NCBI RefSeq assembly: GCF_030418455.1
Contig: NZ_JAUHPW010000001.1
Location: 124,001-188,000, forward strand
Length of the DNA: 64,000 nt
Direction: 5' to 3'
Source: Demequina litoralis
GTDB lineage: Bacteria > Actinomycetota > Actinomycetes > Actinomycetales > Demequinaceae
Below the pieces are notes generated by a model. It saw nothing but the letters and a program-made list of their open reading frames with translations. It searched no databases and had not been told where the DNA came from. Below, piece by piece: positions 48,498 through 56,838 of this stretch. Every line of letters starts with the position of its first letter. Positions within the stretch are counted from its first letter, which is position 1. The position numbers and the translations under genes were made by a program.

Positions 48498-49894
48498 TCG
48501 AGGGTGTCGAGGATCTCGTTGAGCAGCTCGAAGGTGGTGAGCGGGTTGACGATCGCGAAGCGCAGCACCGGTTCGCCATGGTGGGAGCTGGGCACCACGA
48601 AGGCCCTCTGATCGCCTAGCAGCCGGGCGCACCACGCGTCGTAGTCCGCGCGCGTCCACCCGTCCTTGCGGAACACCACGACGGACAGCTGCGGCCGTCG
48701 CACGAGCGTGAGCCCCTCGCGGCTCTCGATCTCGTCCGCCACCCGACCCGCGAGGTCGATGCCGTGCGCGATCGCGGCGCGGTACTCGTCCGTGCCGTAC
48801 GTGGCCAGCGAGAACCAGAGGGGCAGCCCGCGGGCGCGACGCGTCAGCTGCACCGACAGGTCGGACGGATTCGTCTCGGGGGCCTCGGTGAGCGTGTCGA
48901 GGTAGGACGCGTGCTGGGTGTGGGCGCGGCGGGCGACCTGGGGGTCGCGGTAGAGCAGCGCGCAGGCGTCGAACGGCGCGAACAGCCACTTGTGGGGGTC
49001 GACGATGAGCGAGTCGGCGTGCTCGACCCCGGCGTACGCCTCCCGCATCCGCGGCACGAGCATGCCGGCGAGCCCGTACGCGCCGTCGATGTGCAGCCAC
49101 ACGCCGGCGTCCCGGGTGACCCTCGCGATCCCGGCGATGTCGTCGACGATCCCGAAGTTGGTGGTGCCCGCGGTCGCGACCACCGCGAAGACGGCGTCGC
49201 CGTGCTCCGCGAGCGCCTCCGCGACGGCGTGCCCGTGGAGGCGACCGTCGTCGTCGGGCAGGATGCCGACGACGTCGACGTCCATCACCGCTGCGGCGGA
49301 CTCGACGGACGAATGCGACTCGCCGCTGCACACCACGGCCCAGCGGGCGGGGTCCGGGCGGCCGGCCTCGCGGTTGCGGCGGCGCGCCGCGTCGCGCGCC
49401 GCGACGAGCGCGGACAGGTTGCCGATGGTGCCGCCCTGGACGAAGACCCCGCCGGCGCTGTCGGGCAGGCCGAACTCGCCCGCGAGCCACGCGAGCACCT
49501 CGTTCTCCGCGTGGACCGCCCCCGCGCCCTCGAGCCACGAGCCCGCGTAGATGGACGATGCGGAGACCACCAGGTCGAAGGCCGACGCGGCCCTGCTCGG
49601 CGCGGAGGGGATGAAGGCCAGGTAGCCGGGATGGTCGGTCGACAGGCAGGTGGGGGCGAGCACGTCCCCGAACAGCGCGAGCGCGCGCGCCGCCCCGATC
49701 CCTCCCGGGGTGATGGACGCGGGGGCCTGCGCGGCCAGCTCGTCGGGCGTTGCGGGCACGTCGAGCGGGACGTCCTCCCACAGCACGCGACGGCGCGAGT
49801 AGTCGAGCACCGACTCGACGATCGCATGGCTCTCCGCGGAGACCGCGTGCATGCGTTCGGGCCGGAGGGGGTCGGGGACGGGGCGGGGGATCAC
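48485..49894 (-). CDS. PLP-dependent decarboxylase (aromatic amino acid/histidine decarboxylase family)
   Basis: 469 aa, type II group of fold I. Landmarks: HPGYLAFIPSAPS, VFVQGGTIGNLSALVAARD, HIDGAYG, K302 in VDPHKWLFAPFDACALLYRD, and SFSLATYG-like LWFSLATYG. These enzymes decarboxylate aromatic or other amino acids such as tyrosine, tryptophan, DOPA or diaminobutyrate; the substrate is open. GTG 49894 lies six bases after TATCCT, so it is leaderless. The final codons and TGA are inside element A. Confidence 0.88.
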   Translation of the reverse strand: MIPRPVPDPLRPERMHAVSAESHAIVESVLDYSRRRVLWEDVPLDVPATPDELAAQAPASITPGGIGAARALALFGDVLAPTCLSTDHPGYLAFIPSAPSRAASAFDLVVSASSIYAGSWLEGAGAVHAENEVLAWLAGEFGLPDSAGGVFVQGGTIGNLSALVAARDAARRRNREAGRPDPARWAVVCSGESHSSVESAAAVMDVDVVGILPDDDGRLHGHAVAEALAEHGDAVFAVVATAGTTNFGIVDDIAGIARVTRDAGVWLHIDGAYGLAGMLVPRMREAYAGVEHADSLIVDPHKWLFAPFDACALLYRDPQVARRAHTQHASYLDTLTEAPETNPSDLSVQLTRRARGLPLWFSLATYGTDEYRAAIAHGIDLAGRVADEIESREGLTLVRRPQLSVVVFRKDGWTRADYDAWCARLLGDQRAFVVPSSHHGEPVLRFAIVNPLTTFELLNEILDTLDDSQ

Positions 49895-49900
49895 CGAGCC

Positions 49901-49906
49901 AGGATA
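49901..49906 (-). promoter_or_regulatory. -10 hexamer TATCCT, leaderless decarboxylase
   Basis: On the minus strand TATCCT is followed by six bases and GTG 49894. This supports the GTG start and transcription separate from the upstream glycosyltransferase gene. Confidence 0.5.
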
Positions 49907-49933
49907 GGGTTCGGGTCGCGCACGAGACGTGTG

Positions 49934-51007
49934 CTAAACCTGCGCACACGGCGTGGAATCCTGCATAGATCTGGCGCTCGCGCGCGTTTGCTGTGTGCTG
50001 AACACGACCGAGCGCTGCATCCGATACGACAGCGCCCAGAGGAGCGCATCCGTGACGAGCTTGGCCGGGAGCAGGGGTGCGCCCGCCTCCGTGAGGGTGC
50101 GGAGCGACGCATAGCTGAGGAAGAGCATCACGGCCGCGAGCAGCGCGTAGCGCACCGCCTGGCCCGCCACCGGGCCTCGCGCGCGGAACACCGCGCGGCG
50201 GTTGACCGCGAAGTTGACCGATGCGCTGACGAGGCGGGCGCCCACGACGGCGATCGCGAGCGATCCGGTGGCGGCGGACAGCGCGAGGACCGCGACGGCG
50301 TCGATCGCGAAGGCGGCGAGCGAGGAGGCCGCGAAGAGCGCCAGAGGCCACAGCACGCGCGCGGAGTCGACGACGGGCCGGAAATGGGAGGACGCGTTGC
50401 CGTCGAGGTAGACGGTCCGGATGGGCACCTCGACGACGGGGACGCCCTGGCGGCTCGCGTCGAGCAGCAGCTCGAGCTCGTAGGCGAAGCGCTCACCGCG
50501 CACGCCGAGCGCCCACGGCAGGAGCGACGCCGGATATCCGCGCAGCCCCGTCTGGGTGTCGGAGACCCGCACGCCCGCCACGGCCGTCAGCAGCACCGCC
50601 GTGACGCGGTTGCCGAGCCGCGATCGCAGCGGCACGTCGCCCACGAAGGCACGGACACCCAGCACCACCGCATCGTCCCGCCGTGCGTCGCTCCTGTCCG
50701 CCAGCGCCGCGGCGACCCTGCCGATGTCGGCGGCGGTGTGCTGACCGTCGCTGTCGGCGCAGACGACCGCCTCGCCGGGCGCATGCCCCACCATCCACGC
50801 GAATCCGGTGCGCAGGGCGGCCGCCTTGCCGCGGTTGGACTCGTGCCGGAGGACGGTGGCGCCGCGCGCGGCCACCTCGGCGAAGACCGCGTCGTACGCA
50901 GAGCCGGAGCCGTCGTCCACGACGAGAACGCGGTGGGCCGGCTGCAGGGCCTCCACGAGGGCGATGAGGCGCGCGTCGGGCTCGTAGGCCGGGATGAGGA
51001 CGCGCAC
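49934..51007 (-). CDS. GT2 glycosyltransferase fused to GtrA domain
   Basis: 357 aa. Residues 1-215 are GT2 (IPAYEPDARLIALVEAL, VVDDGSGS, ADSDGQHT, TQTGLRGYP). Residues 225-345 are a four-helix GtrA module (LFAASSLAAFAIDAVAVLAL, FAVNRRAVF, YRMQRSVVF). It probably makes and flips a polyprenyl-phosphate sugar. GTG 51007 is one base after the stop of the phosphodiester glycosidase gene, so both are one operon. This is the second GT2-GtrA fusion in the window, of a different subtype from the 14321 gene. Confidence 0.87.
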   Translation of the reverse strand: MRVLIPAYEPDARLIALVEALQPAHRVLVVDDGSGSAYDAVFAEVAARGATVLRHESNRGKAAALRTGFAWMVGHAPGEAVVCADSDGQHTAADIGRVAAALADRSDARRDDAVVLGVRAFVGDVPLRSRLGNRVTAVLLTAVAGVRVSDTQTGLRGYPASLLPWALGVRGERFAYELELLLDASRQGVPVVEVPIRTVYLDGNASSHFRPVVDSARVLWPLALFAASSLAAFAIDAVAVLALSAATGSLAIAVVGARLVSASVNFAVNRRAVFRARGPVAGQAVRYALLAAVMLFLSYASLRTLTEAGAPLLPAKLVTDALLWALSYRMQRSVVFSTQQTRASARSMQDSTPCAQV

Positions 51008-51008
51008 G

Positions 51009-51959
51009 TCAGCCCACCCACAGGATGTCGGACGTGCCCCGCTCCTCGCCCCGCCTGCCCGGCACGTTGACGACGGAGCCGTCGCTCACCATCGTCGAGG
51101 AGCCGCCGCCGTCGAGGTTGTACGCCTCGGTGGCGCCGAGGTCGGTCATGATCTCCGCGAGCTCGGTCAGCGTCACGCCGGCGCTCTCGCTCGACCGGCC
51201 GTCGACCACGACGAGCACGTAGTGGTTCGCGTCGATCATGCCGATCGCGGTGCGCGGCTGGTCGCCCTGGATGGAGTGGTTGCCGAAGTTCGTGTCGACC
51301 TCGACCTGGTCGATGCCGTCGACGATCTCCCCGTCGTCCACGAGCGCGGGTCCGAAGGACAGCGTCTGCCACGCGCCCGCGTCGAGGAGCTCCTGCGCGC
51401 TGGTGGTGGTCTCGTCGTACACCTCCATGGTGCCGTCCGCGTAGATCACGGCACCCTCGCGGGCGGGCTCGTCGCGGTAGATCACGCCGTTGCGGATCTC
51501 GATGCCGGTGGTCCGGAAGCCGTAGTAGTCGCCGTTGATCGCGAGCGCGGCGCCCACGTCGGCGGCGATGTCGGACGGGTACTCGACGATGTTCTCGCCG
51601 AAGGCGTCCTGCGCGAAGGCGGAGCGCAGCTGGGTGATGTCGCTCAGCACCACGTCCGCCACGTAGTACGTCGCCTGGTCGTCGCCGCTGCCGTAGGTGT
51701 GCTCCGTGACGGTGATGTCAGCCGCGTCCTCGGCGACCGCGTCCGTGTCGTCGGTGGCGGCGGTCGCGAGGGCGGGCTCGTTCGCGTCCGCGGCGACCTC
51801 CGCCTCGTAGGCGGAGGCGTTCGCCACCTCGACGTGGTCGAGCACGTAGCGGTCGAGCGCCCACGCGGTGACGGCGGCGAGCGCGAGCAGGAAGGTGGCG
51901 GCCGCGGCGACGATGCGCCGGCGCAGGCGGTGGGGGCGGGAGGCGGCGGTCGAGGTCAT
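51009..51959 (-). CDS. Membrane-anchored phosphodiester glycosidase (NAGPA domain)
   Basis: 316 aa. A single N-terminal helix (about 14-36) anchors it outside the cell. From about residue 90 the NAGPA domain shows AINGDYYGF, PRTAIGMID, VVVDGRSSESAG and the signature YNLDGGGSSTMV. Bacterial members remove sugar-phosphodiester caps or act on wall polymers. The partnership with a GT2-GtrA enzyme one base downstream suggests one adds a sugar to a surface polymer and the other removes or edits it. Confidence 0.85.
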   Translation of the reverse strand: MTSTAASRPHRLRRRIVAAAATFLLALAAVTAWALDRYVLDHVEVANASAYEAEVAADANEPALATAATDDTDAVAEDAADITVTEHTYGSGDDQATYYVADVVLSDITQLRSAFAQDAFGENIVEYPSDIAADVGAALAINGDYYGFRTTGIEIRNGVIYRDEPAREGAVIYADGTMEVYDETTTSAQELLDAGAWQTLSFGPALVDDGEIVDGIDQVEVDTNFGNHSIQGDQPRTAIGMIDANHYVLVVVDGRSSESAGVTLTELAEIMTDLGATEAYNLDGGGSSTMVSDGSVVNVPGRRGEERGTSDILWVG

Positions 51960-52028
51960 GAGGGGAACGCTACGAAGGCCGCACCGCGTTTTCCCTGGCA
52001 GCCACCTCAGGGTTTGCCGAGAGCGGCG

Positions 52029-53399
52029 CTACGCCGCGAGCCCGGCGAGCTCCGCGAGTCGCCGCATGCCCGCGGGGCCGTGGCGCGCGATCCGCTCCCG
52101 CGCGTCGTCGAGCGCGGCCGAGGCGGCGCCGGTGGGCACGCGCGCGGGGTTGAGCGCGACGGAGTCCGCCCACGCGCGGATGTCGGGCTCACGGAGGAAC
52201 GACGCGGACGAGCGGGCTCCTCGCACGGTCATCTCGGCCCAGTCGGGGAGCGTGTCGCCGTAGCGGGTGGGCGCGCACAGCGCGTTGCGGGCGGCGTCGT
52301 CCGTGCGGGTGGCCTCGACGTATCCGACCAGGGCCGCGCCGAAGCACGGGAACCCCGCGCGCACGGGCTGGAGCGTGATCGCGTCGGGCACCCACACGGG
52401 CACCGCCGGCGGGCGGCGCAGGCCGTCCGCGGCGCAGTGCACCGCGACCGCACCGGGTGGCACGTCGACCTCGCCCCGGTCGAGGACGATCCGTCCGGGG
52501 GTGACCGCGCGCACGTGTCCCAGCCGCACGACCCTCTCGACGGACCGGAGGAGGTCCAGCTCCCAGCGGCCCAGCGTCGGGGCCTTCGCCATCGTGGGGG
52601 CGACACCGGGGTCGATCCGCATCATCACGCCCGCGTCCTCGAGCCGGAGGAACACGTCCGCGAGCGAACGCGCCGACGCCGCCGCCTCCCAGGTCGCCGC
52701 GACCATGCCGTGGAAGATCGCGGGATCGGGCTGGACGACCGCACGATCCAGCATCCAGGGATCCCGCGGCCGGATCCAGGTGAGGCGGTCGGGCGCGACG
52801 CCCGCGCCGAGGGCATGGACGATCGCGTCCGTCGCGGTCTTGCCCGACCCGACGACCACGATCGCGGGCGCGTCCAGCGCCTCGTCGAGGAGTCCGACGG
52901 GCACCACGTGGGCCTCGGGATCGACGGCGAACGGGGGTGCGGTCGATGCGGGGATGACGGGGGAGAGGTAGCGCGCGTCGACGAGGCGGGTGCCGGGACG
53001 GGCGCGCGCGACGGGTGCGCCGTCGGCCGCCTCGAGCCGGCCGCCGCCGGTATGCGCGACGCCGCCCACGAAGCCGACCCGGCCCGTCCCGCGGAGGCGT
53101 GCGAGCACGCGCTCGTAGTAGGCGAGCACCTGCGCACCCGTGGCACGCACCTGGAGCCCACGCTCCGGGCCGGCCGTCTGGAGCGCGCCGCCCAGCACGG
53201 TCGACGCCACGCCGTAGAACGTCGAGGCCTGATGGAGGCGCACGAACGGGTACGCGTCGCGCCAGTGCCCGCCCGGCGCGTCCCGTCGGTCCACGAGGGC
53301 GACGGTCGCGTCGGAGTGGTCGACCAGCGCATCGGCGAACGCGAGGCCGGCCGCGCCCGCGCCGACCACCAGGTAGTCGGCGTCGATCTCCGGGGTCAC
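52029..53399 (-). CDS. FAD/NAD(P)-binding oxidoreductase, monooxygenase-like
   Basis: 456 aa. N-terminal dinucleotide motif DYLVVGAGAAGLAFADALVDH, then GGHWRDAYPFVRLHQAS, and a second nucleotide motif VVVGSGKTATDAIVHAL near residue 180, as in flavoprotein monooxygenases (FMO/BVMO-like). No classical BVMO fingerprint is seen. A late Cys-containing segment (GFPCFGAAL) is also present. Substrate unknown. GTG 53399; it is divergent from the DHOD-like gene with 91 bp between. Confidence 0.75.
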   Translation of the reverse strand: MTPEIDADYLVVGAGAAGLAFADALVDHSDATVALVDRRDAPGGHWRDAYPFVRLHQASTFYGVASTVLGGALQTAGPERGLQVRATGAQVLAYYERVLARLRGTGRVGFVGGVAHTGGGRLEAADGAPVARARPGTRLVDARYLSPVIPASTAPPFAVDPEAHVVPVGLLDEALDAPAIVVVGSGKTATDAIVHALGAGVAPDRLTWIRPRDPWMLDRAVVQPDPAIFHGMVAATWEAAASARSLADVFLRLEDAGVMMRIDPGVAPTMAKAPTLGRWELDLLRSVERVVRLGHVRAVTPGRIVLDRGEVDVPPGAVAVHCAADGLRRPPAVPVWVPDAITLQPVRAGFPCFGAALVGYVEATRTDDAARNALCAPTRYGDTLPDWAEMTVRGARSSASFLREPDIRAWADSVALNPARVPTGAASAALDDARERIARHGPAGMRRLAELAGLAA

Positions 53400-53475
53400 G
53401 CCCTCAGCACACCACGGCTCGGGGCGTCGTGCCCGGTCCGGCCGGAGGTCCCGGCAGGGCGCCCAAGGCCGGGGC

Positions 53476-53481
53476 TAGCCT
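53476..53481 (+). promoter_or_regulatory. -10 hexamer TAGCCT for DHOD-like gene
   Basis: TAGCCT is nine bases before ATG 53491, so the transcript is leaderless or nearly so. Confidence 0.42.
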
Positions 53482-53490
53482 GCAGCCACC

Positions 53491-54561
53491 ATGACCTGGT
53501 TCTACGACCCCCGCCGCACCTACGACGACAACTACGCGCACGGACCGTTCGGGGCGCTCTCCTCCGCGCCGGACGGACTCTCGGACCCGGAGGACGGCGC
53601 CTCGCTCCTCGGGCTGCCCGTCGCCCGCCCCTTCGGCATCCCCGCGGGCCCGCTGGTGAACGCCGCGTACGTCGCGGCGGCCTTCCGTCATGGCTTCGAC
53701 GTCAACGTCTACAAGACCGTGCGGACGCGCGCCTGGCCGTCGCACCCGTTCCCCAACGCCCTCGCGGTGCACGTCGACGGCGACCTCGGTGCGGACCGGC
53801 GGGAGCCGCTCCTGGCCGACGACGCGCTCGACGATGCCACCAGCATCTCCAACTCGTTCGGCGTGCCGTCGCGCGATCCCGACGCGTGGCAGCCCGACAT
53901 GGCGGCCGCGGTCCGGGCGGCCGGAGCTGGCCAGCTGCTGGTCGGCTCGTTCCAGGGCACCCACCCGCCGGCGGGCGCGGCCGACCGGGAGGCGGCCTAC
54001 GTCGCCGACCACGTCGCCGCCGCACGCCTCGTCGTCGAGACCGGCGCGCCGGTGCTCGAGATGAACCTCAGCTGCCCCAACGAGGGCACGGGTGCGCTGC
54101 TGTGCTTCGACGCGCCGCAGGCCGCCCGCATCGCCGGCGCGGTCAAGGACGCCGTCGGGGACGTGCCGCTGCTGCTCAAGCTGGCCTACTTCGCGGACGA
54201 TGCGGCGCTGGCGACGCTCGTGGACGCGACGGCGGGCATCGTCGACGGGTACGCGGCCGTCAACACCCTGCCGGCACGGCTGGTCGACCGCGACGGCCGG
54301 GCCGCGCTCCCGGGGGAGGGTCGCGAGATCGCGGGCGTGTGCGGAGATGCGATCCGCTGGGCCGGCCTCGACATGACCGCCCGCCTCGCGCGCCTGCGCG
54401 AGCGCGGCGGACGGCGGTACGCGATCGTCGGCGTCGGCGGCGTGCTCACCGCCGCGCACTACCGCGCATACCGTGCCGCGGGTGCCGACGCGGTGATGAG
54501 CGCGACGGGCGCGATGATCGACCCGGGCCTGGGCGCGGCCGTGCGCCGCGTCTCCGTCTAG
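53491..54561 (+). CDS. Dihydroorotate dehydrogenase-like flavoprotein
   Basis: 356 aa. FMN-binding TIM barrel with GIPAGPLVNAAYV, VYKTVRTR, ISNSFGVPS, MNLSCPNEG (catalytic loop; a Cys is present as in class 1 enzymes), LLLKLAYF and IVGVGGVLTAAHYRAYRAAGADAV. It may not be the pyrimidine enzyme: no pyr genes adjoin and the N-terminal 40 residues are unusual, so a dihydropyrimidine or related substrate is possible. The stop shares CTAG with the convergent VanY gene. Confidence 0.8.
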   Translation: MTWFYDPRRTYDDNYAHGPFGALSSAPDGLSDPEDGASLLGLPVARPFGIPAGPLVNAAYVAAAFRHGFDVNVYKTVRTRAWPSHPFPNALAVHVDGDLGADRREPLLADDALDDATSISNSFGVPSRDPDAWQPDMAAAVRAAGAGQLLVGSFQGTHPPAGAADREAAYVADHVAAARLVVETGAPVLEMNLSCPNEGTGALLCFDAPQAARIAGAVKDAVGDVPLLLKLAYFADDAALATLVDATAGIVDGYAAVNTLPARLVDRDGRAALPGEGREIAGVCGDAIRWAGLDMTARLARLRERGGRRYAIVGVGGVLTAAHYRAYRAAGADAVMSATGAMIDPGLGAAVRRVSV

Positions 54562-56288
54562 CCCTGGAGCGAGCTCTTCACCCTCTTCAGCAGCGTCGGC
54601 TTGTCGGGCATGTCGACATCGATGCCGGGCGCCACGAACTCGAGGTGCCAGGACTCGGGCTTGGAACCGCCGGAGCGGGCCCACAGCGGGTGCACCCAGC
54701 CGTACTTCTCGCCGTTGGCACGCATCCACGTGGCCGAGGCCGGCGCGAAGTCGGCCGCCATGCCCCAGCCGTGGTTCGACGTGCCCGGGGTCGCGGCGAG
54801 GTAGCCCTTCGATGCCTTGGTCGCGACCTGGGCGCTGTAGGACCGGTACGACGAGCTCACCGACAGGTGGTTGCCCGTCTGGGCGTAGTAGTCGTCGTCG
54901 GCGCGCTCGAGCGCCTCCGCGGCATCGCACTGGAGCTGGTGGCCCGAGGCGAAGGACAGCGAGCACAGCTGCGAGGCGGGCACCTGGCCGTTGCTGTAGC
55001 TGATGCCGGTCGGCGCGCCCGACCAGCCGTCCTGGTGGTTCGCGGCGGCCTGGGCGTACTTGGACCAGCTGTTCGCGTAGGCCTTCTCGACCTGGCGCTC
55101 GTACGCGGCCATCCGCTTCTTGTTGATCGCGGTGCGGCGCTGGTTCTCCGCCTTCACCCACCTCCGGTGGGACGTGTAGAGCGCCTGCTCGGCCTGCTCG
55201 ACGTCGGCGGTCGCCGCCTGGACGTCGGCGACGAGCGCCTCGACCGCCTCGGCATCGTCGCGGTCCACGTCGACCTTGCGCAGGTCGAGGAGGGCGCGGC
55301 GGGCCTCGTTGAGATCGGTGATGACGGAGCGCTTCTGCACGTTGCCGTCGACGGCCTCGACCATGTCCTTCGCGGAGTCGGCGATGGCCTTGACGGCATC
55401 GAGCTTCTCCTCGAGGGACAGGTTGGCGCGCTCGAGCGCGGCGTCGGCGGTGGCCGCCTCGAGCACCGCGGTGGTGCCCTCGATGCGGCGCGTCGCGGCG
55501 TCGAGCTGGGCCGCGGCCTCCTCGAGGCGGGTGACGGTGGCGGCGACGGTCTCCAGGTCGTCCACCTCGCCGCGCAGGACCTGCGCGACCTCCGTGTCGT
55601 CGATGAGGGCCGCCAGGGCCTCGGCGTCGTCCTCGGTCACCGCCGCATCCGTGCTGGGCTCGGCGTCGGGGGAGGCGCTCGGCTCGGCCGACGGCGAGGC
55701 TGATGCGCTCGCGTCGGTAGTCGGGGAGGCGCTCGGGGAGGTGCTGGGCTCTGCCGAGGGCTCCGCGGAGGCGTCGTCCGTGGAGGACGCGCTCGCCTCG
55801 GTCTGCTCGGCGGCGTCGTCGAGGGTCGCGTCGGTGGCGGAGGCCTCCTCGGCCTCGCCCAGCACCGCGGCCACGTCGACCTCGAGGGACGGCGTGGACG
55901 CGAACGGCCCGCGCGCGGTCTCGACGCCCAGCGGCGCGTTCGCCCACACCGGCGGGACCACGGCGGTGGCGCTCACCACGATGTTGTGCTGCTCGGCCGC
56001 GTAGGCGGCCGATGTGGCCGCCTGCGCGAGCTCGGCGGCCGCCGAGGCGACCAGATCCTCGTCCGAGACAGACTCGGACACCTGCGACACCTCGCGCGCC
56101 TTCTCGAGCGTCAGCTCGAGCTTCATCCGCTCGTCGTCGAGCAGGCGCGCCTGGGCGCGTGCCTCCTCGACGGCGCTTCCCACGCGCTGCTCGTGCACGC
56201 CGAGCGCGACGGCGATGCCGCCAAGAAAGCAGCAGACGGCGAACGTGGTCGCCGTCTGCCATCGGAAGGGCAGGTGAAACTTGCGCAC
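54558..56288 (-). CDS. Membrane-anchored D-Ala-D-Ala carboxypeptidase, VanY/M15 family
   Basis: 576 aa. N-terminal helix (about 12-32), a coiled coil, a low-complexity Ser/Asp/Glu/Pro segment (roughly 150-225), two further helical coiled coils, then the M15 zinc peptidase at the C-terminus: SSSYRSYSAQ, SNHGWGMAADF (zinc His and Asp) and ESWHLEFV (general base Glu and third zinc His). It trims wall stem peptides. The long stalk would span the envelope. GTG 56288 has GGAG five bases upstream; the in-frame alternative offers nothing better. A TATGGT hexamer at 56377-56382 is a likely -10. Confidence 0.88.
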   Translation of the reverse strand: MRKFHLPFRWQTATTFAVCCFLGGIAVALGVHEQRVGSAVEEARAQARLLDDERMKLELTLEKAREVSQVSESVSDEDLVASAAAELAQAATSAAYAAEQHNIVVSATAVVPPVWANAPLGVETARGPFASTPSLEVDVAAVLGEAEEASATDATLDDAAEQTEASASSTDDASAEPSAEPSTSPSASPTTDASASASPSAEPSASPDAEPSTDAAVTEDDAEALAALIDDTEVAQVLRGEVDDLETVAATVTRLEEAAAQLDAATRRIEGTTAVLEAATADAALERANLSLEEKLDAVKAIADSAKDMVEAVDGNVQKRSVITDLNEARRALLDLRKVDVDRDDAEAVEALVADVQAATADVEQAEQALYTSHRRWVKAENQRRTAINKKRMAAYERQVEKAYANSWSKYAQAAANHQDGWSGAPTGISYSNGQVPASQLCSLSFASGHQLQCDAAEALERADDDYYAQTGNHLSVSSSYRSYSAQVATKASKGYLAATPGTSNHGWGMAADFAPASATWMRANGEKYGWVHPLWARSGGSKPESWHLEFVAPGIDVDMPDKPTLLKRVKSSLQG

Positions 56289-56549
56289 ATGTCTCCAGGG
56301 TGGGGGTCAAGGGCTGCCGTCCGCGCCGAGCTGCCGGGCCTTGCCAGCGGCGCTTCGTGGGGCGGAGGCTCGTAAGACCATAACTGCGATATCCATGGGA
56401 CCCAGGAGCACGATTCCGGCATCGGGGCGCGCGCGTGCGGATGTACGTTGCGCCGCGCGGCGGGAATCGGCGGCGTATGCAGGGATGTCATGTCCCGGGG
56501 GGCATCGCGGTGCTTCCCGATGTGATCTCCGTCTCACCGGGGCCGATCC

Positions 56550-56565
56550 GTCACCTCGGGGTGAC
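56550..56565. promoter_or_regulatory. Inverted repeat GTCACC-N4-GGTGAC
   Basis: A perfect six-base palindrome with a four-base centre. The half-site GGTGAC is also the inner arm of elements A and B. It could be an operator for the vanY-like gene or an upstream transcript. Confidence 0.35.
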
Positions 56566-56745
56566 CCGCTGCCACTAAGGTGCGCGGCCGCGTCCCCCGC
56601 AGCCGGTCAACGCCACGCCCGGGCGAGCGACACGCCGGGCGTCGCTCCATCCGCACGGCGCCGTTTCGGCCGCTTCCCCGCACGGCCGGCCGCCGCATCG
56701 TCCCCGCGGACCCGCGCCTGGGACCAAGGGCCCACCCGCGTCGAA

Positions 56746-56761
56746 CCACGAGATCTAGTGT
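56746..56761. promoter_or_regulatory. NrdR box 1, nrdD promoter
   Basis: CCACGAGATCTAGTGT agrees at 12 of 16 positions with the NrdR consensus ACACTATATATAGTGT. The partner box lies 32 bases downstream, centre to centre, which is three helical turns and the spacing typical of NrdR-regulated operons. Confidence 0.7.
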
Positions 56762-56777
56762 TCAGGTGCGACCGGGG

Positions 56778-56793
56778 GCCCTAGATGTTGTGT
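56778..56793. promoter_or_regulatory. NrdR box 2, nrdD promoter
   Basis: GCCCTAGATGTTGTGT agrees at 11 of 16 positions with the NrdR consensus. It contains TAGATG, a candidate -10, so NrdR bound here would block transcription of nrdDG when dATP is high. Confidence 0.68.
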
Positions 56794-56838
56794 TGTGGGT
56801 GTGACCGGCGGGACCACAGGACACGAAGGGGAGCCCTC

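Larger units (their letters stand above)
56289..56838. other. 550-bp divergent control region of vanY-like gene and nrdDG
   Basis: No gene is supported here. Contents from left: a minus-strand -10 TATGGT (56377-56382); the inverted repeat GTCACC-TCGG-GGTGAC (56550-56565); a plus-strand TAAGGT (56576-56581) with no gene nearby, so possibly a small RNA or an upstream promoter; a GGACGATGCG copy in reverse (56694-56703); and the two NrdR-like boxes (56746-56793) before nrdD. Confidence 0.5.

Noticed and set aside
56281..56784. A 167-aa plus-strand frame in the gap before nrdD
   Set aside because: It overlaps the vanY-like start, has no ribosome-binding site, and its composition (Arg, Ala, Pro rich) is that of GC-rich noise; regulatory sites occupy its end.
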